DNA of 64,000 bases from Dasypus novemcinctus (lineage: Eukaryota; Chordata; Mammalia; Cingulata; Dasypodidae). Under the pieces are notes generated by a model. That model saw only the letters and a list, made by a program, of their open reading frames with translations, did no database searches and was not told the DNA's origin. Positions 57,975 to 64,000 of the stretch are shown here, one piece after another (the first letter of the stretch is position 1; the number at the start of each line of letters is the position of its first letter). Location of the stretch: contig NC_080696.1 in NCBI RefSeq assembly GCF_030445035.2, positions 26,425,661 through 26,489,660 on the forward strand, read 5' to 3'. Both the position numbers and the translations under genes were made by a program.

Positions 57975-59540
57975 CTGGAAAGTGACTGGGATAATTTTAG
58001 AAAAGCATACTACATGGTTTTTTTCTTTCTTTCTTTTTTTAGGTTTTCATTAGGTACATTAAGAATTGTGTAAAAATTGTTTGTAATGTCTCTGCTGAGC
58101 CTCAAAACAATCAGTAAATCTTAATTATGAAAGAATTAATATATATATCACCATTTGACATATATCTTTGTCCATGGCTCTCTCTGGCTTTATCTCCCTC
58201 TTTCTTCTGCCTTGTATTTTTTTTTATTTCACTCTCCCACAATTGTGTGAAATAATATGTTTCTTGTATTATGCACTCCACTTCATCTTTTCAATATTAT
58301 TTTCAGTATTTTCTCCCACTGATCCTCTCAAAGAATCAAATAGTACAGGATTAAGCATAGCAGGGCATGGAATAAAGTAAATGATGTTAAGTGTGGTTTG
58401 AAGTGAGAACTAAGATTCTAGAATGAATTGGTGGAGTCTAGCTATTGATATTTTTAAAATATATTGTTCTGCATCAGCACAACCATCTAAAACTTAATAA
58501 AAGAAATAACCCTTTTTCTTTAACTCCAAGATTATTTATGAAGATGCATCTAAGTCCTCAACATTTTTTGATAAACCATTTCAATCTGCATCTTTCCATG
58601 GGGCCAGAATAGATGTAAAAATAGGTAATATAAAATATTTGAAGGTTATTTTGAGTAACAAACTGCTTGGTGTGGACCCTCTCTGAAGGGGCTTGATGAA
58701 TTAAGTCCTCATCTTACCTCAAGCTTCAATCTCAATGCTTTATCGATCAGCATAAATAGACCTGTTATTCATTCTTTCCAAATAAAATGACAAGAGAAAA
58801 ATTCCTTTAATAACTAGTAATTGTGTTATTATTTTCAAAGACATGGAATATCAAAATTAATTTTTGAGAGATAAAAATAGCATTTTGGATGACTCTGTAT
58901 ATTGTTGTGCATTTGTACCTAAGGTAAGCTCTCTTTGCTATTCCTAGTCCAAGAACAGCACTTGTCCTCATGGATCGATTCTGTGCTGTGTCCCAGAATT
59001 CAGCTCTTGCGTTTAATAAGCACACATATTTTGCCCTGAATCCTGTAAAAAATACACTGTTCCTTACCAGTATACACAATATTCTATTATTGAATATCAA
59101 GGGAAATGAAAGCATCTTCAAATAGTAATTCTGAACAGTTAAAAAAAGAAAAAAGAAAAATAATTGATTAGGGGCATACATTTTTTTCAAACACTTTAAC
59201 AAGTCAAATTTCTTAAAACCATGTCCTAGAAAATCATGCTGATAGGAAATTTCCAAACCCAGGAGAGATCTGAGAGGCAATTCTCAAGGAAACTCCATGA
59301 AAATTCCAGTTGGCAAACAATGAGGGAATTGTTTGCCTCTATTTTTTCTCCTGAGATCATCATGCTGAACACAGCAATGGAGAAACTGTAAGGAATGTCC
59401 TTTACCTTTGTGCCAGAGATGATATTCCTCTCTCTCTTCGTTGATTAACTAAGACTTGGAAACAACCTTCACATGTTGTCTGGCAACTGAATAGACTTTT
59501 CTCCATGTTTCTGATGAGAAATTGGTGCTTAATCTGGTTG
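57975..59540. other. intergenic, nothing recognised
   Basis: A CT-rich run lies at 58018-58040. The minus-strand frame at 58807-59280 (157 codons) is the longest unexplained frame in this part but shows no known domain and includes a T-rich membrane-like stretch that comes from an A/T run. I do not call it a gene. Confidence 0.45.
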
Positions 59541-59559
59541 GGGCTAGCTGATACATAAC

Positions 59560-60245
59560 ATGTGCATTTCTCTTGGAGCTTCTTTGTTCTTGGCATTGAA
59601 CAGCTTAACTACTAAGTTTCTCAGCATGGTCCATTTTTTTATCCTGTTTTTGGTTCCTTTGACTTCTTGCATGTGTATATTCAAATCTTTGATTAAATTT
59701 GAGAAGTTATCTATAATTATTTCTTTGATTCCCTCTTCCCTTTCTCTCTTTCTTTTCATTCTGGGTCCCATAATGCATATATTGATAAGCTTAATGGTTT
59801 TCCACAGGTCTTTTAAACTCTGTTCACTCTTTTTTCTTTCTGCTTCTTAGCCTGAATAATTTCAGTTGACTTGTCTTTGAGTTCACTGAGTCTTCTGTCA
59901 ATGGTAATCTGCTGGTGAAGCACTTAAGGGAAATTTTTCATTTAAATTATTGTGATTTTCAAATCAAATAACTTTTTTTCTTTTAAAATTTATAATGCTT
60001 TATTCAGATTCTCATATTGTTCATTCATTTTCCTGATATCCTTTAGCAATTTATCCATGTTTTTCTTTATCTTTTTGAGCCCACTGAAGATCATTATTTT
60101 AAGGTCATTGTCCAGGGTGTCCAAAGACTGATCTTCTTTGATGCTTTCTGAATTTTTATTTTGCCCCTTTCTACGGTGTTTCATTATTTTTTTTTGTAGC
60201 TGATGTAGTCTTGTAATTTTTGTTGAACACTGCACATTTTAATGT
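59560..60245 (-). mobile_element. L1/HAL1-like fragment
   Basis: Antisense L1/HAL1 order is present: GGTTCCTTTGACTTCTTGCA, TCCACAGGTCTTTTAAACTC, TCTTTGAGTTCACTGAGTCT and GAGCCCACTGAAGATCATTA. The minus-strand frames 59544-59771 and 59990-60235 are lysine-rich pieces of it, consistent with an ORF1-like coiled coil. Confidence 0.6.
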
Positions 60246-60262
60246 TTTAATGTGTTAGCTTC

Positions 60263-60848
60263 TGTAGTCATTTAATATTGTTTATGAATTCCAAGAATAT
60301 ATATTATATTATGTTTGTGAACTGGTCCTTTCCTTTAGCCATATTATAATGTATTGGATTCAGCAGATTCACTTTTACTTGATTAAATTAAGATTACAGC
60401 TTTGATTGGGCATGTCAGTAGGACATTGAGTCCCCACCCCCCTGGTGGGCAGATACTTACAGAGAAAAGTACATGAAAGAGCAGAGGAATTAGTTGACGT
60501 TTTGAGATAGAGCCAGGGAAGTAAGCACAAAGAAGAGCAGAACAGCTGAACCTGGAGTGAATTGAGTCTTGGGGAGAGACACAGAGCTGGTTGCCTGAGA
60601 GTCTACAGCTGACCTTGTGGAGAAAATAGAGGAGCTGAGCCCGGAGATAAATAAGCCCTGGGAAGAGAGGAACCCAGGAAGTCTGAATTCTTGGCAAACA
60701 TCAGCAGCTGTCTTACTCCAATCAGAGGCAAGAGACTTTGGTAAGGAATAACTTATGTTTTATGGCTTGGTAACTGTAAGCTTCTAGTTCAAATAAATAC
60801 CCTTTATACCTGGTATTTTGCATCAGCACCCCTTTGCTGACTAATAAA
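60263..60848 (+). mobile_element. ERVL-like LTR, second copy
   Basis: This is a diverged copy of the LTR at 46877, in the same orientation, starting TGTAGTCATTTAATATTG and ending near CTAATAAA, where the family reads CTAACACA. It contains GGACATTGAGTCCCCACC and CTGGTAACTGTAAGCTTC-like blocks and a polyadenylation signal within CAAATAAATACC. The following primer site shows it was a 5' LTR. Confidence 0.8.
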
Positions 60849-60853
60849 AAAAT

Positions 60854-60871
60854 TGGTACCAGAGAGTGGGG
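60854..60871 (+). promoter_or_regulatory. primer-binding site, tRNA-Leu type
   Basis: TGGTACCAGAGAGTGGGG follows the LTR by about five bases. It resembles the tRNA-Leu site that defines ERVL elements. The internal retroviral sequence ends almost immediately after it; L1 3'-UTR sequence begins by about 60880. Confidence 0.75.
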
Positions 60872-60874
60872 AAG

Positions 60875-63350
60875 TGTTTTTTTAAATATATTTTTTATTA
60901 AAGTATATCATTCATACATGAACAAGCATAAACAATGTGTATAGTAAAGATTGTGAACTTACAAAATAACCATACATAACATCATACAGGGGTCTTCACA
61001 CATCACCCCTCCACAAACACTTTGAATTGTTGTGAAACATATGTTACAAACTTTGCAAGAACATCATCAAAATATTACATACCATAATCCCTATCTTATG
61101 TTTGGTGTATTTTACCCCCAACCCACCCTATTTTTAAAAAATATATTTTTATTACATAGATTGTGAACTTTCAAAACAATCATACACATGTGTAGAATTC
61201 CCACACAACACCCTTCACCAACACACCACACCGTGGTGAAACATTTGTTACAGATTATGAGATAACATCAGACAATTACCACCCACTGTGGTCCATTTGG
61301 GCACATTTTTTCCATATACCTCCATTATTAACACAGCGCTTCTTTGGCATTGATGCAAGAATATTATAGTATTGTTGCTATTCAGTCTATAAGTCATGCA
61401 TATTGTAGGTTTCCCAGGCTTCTTCACATTCCCTCCACCCTGCAATAGTCATGTACATCTGCTCTAACTCACAGAAAGACAGTCTTACATTTGTACCCTC
61501 AGCCACAATCCTCATCCTCCTCTGGGTTCACTGTGTTATTCACTCCCTAGATAATTCTTTAGCTTTCTTTCTAATGACATGTACTTCCCCAGACTACCCT
61601 TCTCAGCCACAATTAAATTACAAACTAATTGGTACTCACAATAATGCATTACAATCAACTACCCATTTCCACACTTTTACCATCATGTTAATTAAAATTT
61701 CTACATTCTTTAAGCATCAGTAGTTCTTCTCAACCCTCCTCTTATCTCCTAATAACCTATACTCTAGGTTTTATTTCCATGTTTTTATTCTTCTTATTTA
61801 CTTCATTTTAATGAGAACATGCAATATTTGTCTTTTTGTGTCTGGCTTGCTATTCTTAGTATAATATCTTCAAGAGTCATCAATGTTATCATATGTGTCC
61901 CAATTTCATTTCTTCTTACTACTGCACAGTATTCTATCATATATATATGTCACATTTTGTTTCTTTGATTGATGGACGCTTGGGTTGTTCCATCTTTTGG
62001 CAATTGTGCATAATGCTGCTGTGAACATTGGTGTACAGATGTCTGTTGGTATCATAGTTTTTAGTTCTTCTGGATATATTCCTAGTTGGGGAATTGCTTG
62101 ATCATGTGACTTCCTGAGGAATTGCCAAACTGTATTCACGAGGCTGCACCATTTATAGTCCCACCAACAGTGAAGGAGTGTTCCTATTTCTCCACATCCT
62201 CTCCAGCATTTACTGTTGTCTGTTTTTTCAGTAATGGCCATTCTATGTGGTATTGGGTGATATCTCCTTGTGTTTTGATTTGTATTTACCTAATACCTAG
62301 TGATATCAAATATTTTTTTCATGTGATTTTTGGCCATTTGTGTTTCTTCTTTGGGAAATAACTAAATATTTTGCTAATTTTTATTATATTTATTGCTCTT
62401 TTATTGTTGAGTTGAATGATCTCTTTTTATATATGGGAATCAAACTCTTATTGGATATGTGTTTTCCAAATATTTCCTCCCATTGAGTGGGCTGCTTTTC
62501 ACCTTCTTGATGAAGTCCTTTGAGTCACAGAAGTGTTTTAGTTTGAGGAGGTCCCATTTATTCATGTTTTCTTTTGTGACTTGTGCTTTTGGTGTAAGGT
62601 TTAAGAATCCAGCATCTACCACCAGGTCTTGAAGATGTTTCCCTACATTTTCTTCTATGAGCTTTATTGTACTTGCTTTTATATTTAGGTCTTTGATCCA
62701 TTTTGAGTTAATTTTTGTAGAAGGTGTGAGATCGGGTCTTTCTTTCTTTTGGCTATGGATATCCAGTTTTCCCAGCACCATTTGCTGAATAGACTGTTCT
62801 GTTCCAGCTGGATGGGTTTGACATCCTTGTCAAAAGTCACTTCTAAACAATTCATTTGGTTCCGTTGGTCTATGTGTCTGTCTTTATGCCAATACCATGC
62901 TGTTTTTACTACTGTAGTTAGGGTAATATGATTTAAAGTCCAAAAGTGAAAGTTATTCAACTTCACTTTTCCTTTTTAACATGTTTTTCGCTATGCAGGA
63001 ACTCTTTCCCTTCCAGATAAATTAGATAATTTTCTTTTCTTTTTGTTTAAAAAATGCTGGTGGATTTTTTGGGATTTTAATGAATCCATGTATTAACTTG
63101 GGTAGAATTGACATCATAATGATATTTAGTCTTACAATCCATGAGTATGGAGTGTTCTTCCAATTATTTAGGTCTTTTTTTAAAAATTTCTTTTAGCAAT
63201 GCATTCCAGTTTTCTGAATACAAGTGCTTTACATCTTTGGTTAAATCTACTCCTAAATATTTGATTATTTTAGTTGCTATTGTAAAGGGAATTTTTTCCT
63301 GATGTCTTCCTCATATTGTGCATTACAGAATATAGAAACACCACTGATTT
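60875..63350 (-). mobile_element. long L1, 3' UTR and ORF2 C-terminal half
   Basis: On the minus strand the ORF2 C-terminal half runs from about 63350 down to about 61900. It shows LWGKLDIH-type and KWIKDLNIKASTIKLIEEN regions (frame 62781-62440), then CWRGCGEIGTLLHCWWDYKW (frame 62241-61906), the conserved cysteine-rich C-terminal motif of L1 ORF2. Frameshifts separate the frames. The 3' UTR (about 61900-60875) includes two repeated blocks with TTGTGAACTTACAAAA and GGTGAAACATTTGTTACA. The RT active site lies outside. The element is dead. Confidence 0.85.
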
Positions 63351-64000
63351 TTAAAAAATAAGTTATAAAATTGTATCACTCATACATAAACATACATACA
63401 CAATAAGTATATAATAATAATTGTGAACTTACAAAACAAACATATATACCATCATACAGGACTCTCATAACTCACCCTACCACCCATAATTTGCATTGTT
63501 GGTAAAACTTTTTAACTAATGATTAATGAGCATTGTCAAAATATTATTACTAACCAAAGTATTTTCCCCCAACCCACCCTATTATTATTATCTTTTTATC
63601 ATTTATATATGACATATATAAACAATTAAGTGTATAGTAAATGTTGTGAACTTACAAAGCAAACATGCATAACATCATACAGGGATCCCATACATCAACC
63701 CTCCACCAACACCTTGCATTGTTGTGAAACATTTGTTACAAATTATGAAAGAATATTGTCAAAATCTTACTTCTAATTATAGTCCTTATCTTATATTTGG
63801 TGTGTTTTACCCCTACCCACCCTATTATTGTTTTTAAAATATATATTTTTTATGACAGAAGTAGTAAACTTATAAAACAATCATGCACATGTGCAGAATT
63901 CCCAAATAACAGCCCTCTGTCAACACCACACTGTGGTGGAACATTTGTTGCAGATGAGATAATATGATCTGAGTGTAACCATGTTCACAGTGTACATTTG
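63351..64000 (-). mobile_element. second L1 3' UTR with tandem units
   Basis: Two similar units of about 240 bp lie side by side (about 63351-63590 and 63591-63830). Each contains GTGAACTTACAAA, CATCATACAGG, CATTGTTG and CCCACCCTATTATT. A third, different unit follows (63831 on), with ATGCACATGTGCAGAATTCC and GTGGTGGAACATTTGTTG, matching 61180-61250. The copy is cut by the window end. It abuts ORF2 of the previous L1, so it inserted into that element or next to its truncation point. Confidence 0.7.

Noticed and set aside
58807-59280. 157-codon minus-strand open frame
   Set aside because: No domain, signal or family resemblance is recognised, and a phenylalanine/leucine run comes from a simple A/T stretch. 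Length alone in AT-rich intergenic DNA is not enough.

Overview
The window is a gene-poor piece of mammalian nuclear DNA. It very probably comes from an armadillo (Dasypus) or a close xenarthran. Two full-length tRNA-related SINEs of the Dasypus DAS-III type (35949-36371 and 42220-42633) and a shorter relative (45552-45813) support this. So do several L1 insertions that share a xenarthran-type 3' end, and ordinary mammalian MIR, MLT1-like and ERVL-like repeats. I see no intact protein-coding gene, tRNA, rRNA or CRISPR. Everything with recognisable coding homology is broken. Region 1 (about 373-19146) is a nest of endogenous retroviruses. ERV-A lies on the + strand, is gammaretrovirus-like (class I) and is old. 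Its order is LTR, primer-binding site, gag, protease, RT, RNase H, integrase; the 3' end is lost. It is split by two large minus-strand elements. ERV-B (3411-10156) sits in the RT region and has a tRNA-Gln-type PBS. ERV-C (11487-17253) sits in RNase H, has a tRNA-Pro-like PBS and an ATGG target duplication. B and C share a roughly 3.1 kb AT-rich core with no recognisable gag or pol, yet have different LTRs and PBSs. Each core carries its own, different, third-level solo LTR. Region 2 (19147-24480) holds a MIR, an L1 3' end split by an MLT1-like LTR with a perfect 5-bp target duplication, and a broken intronless minus-strand copy of a cTAGE5/MIA2-family gene (about 23412-21475). Region 3 (24485-36371) is mostly L1: a long + strand ORF2-to-3'UTR copy, minus-strand L1/HAL1-like fragments, an ERVL-like solo LTR and a DAS-III SINE. 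Region 4 (36470-55240) carries three olfactory-receptor pseudogenes, all on the + strand and most like family 4, scattered among MIRs, SINEs, L1 ends and an ERVL-like solo LTR; long stretches hold nothing recognisable. Region 5 (55240-64000) has an MLT1-like LTR, an L1 with a 5' inversion, a second copy of the 46877 LTR that still carries a tRNA-Leu-type PBS, and a long minus-strand L1 running to the window end. No genes act together here. The window is a record of transposon layering around a decayed olfactory-receptor cluster. All identifications come from reading the sequence and from memory of repeat and gene families; no database was searched.
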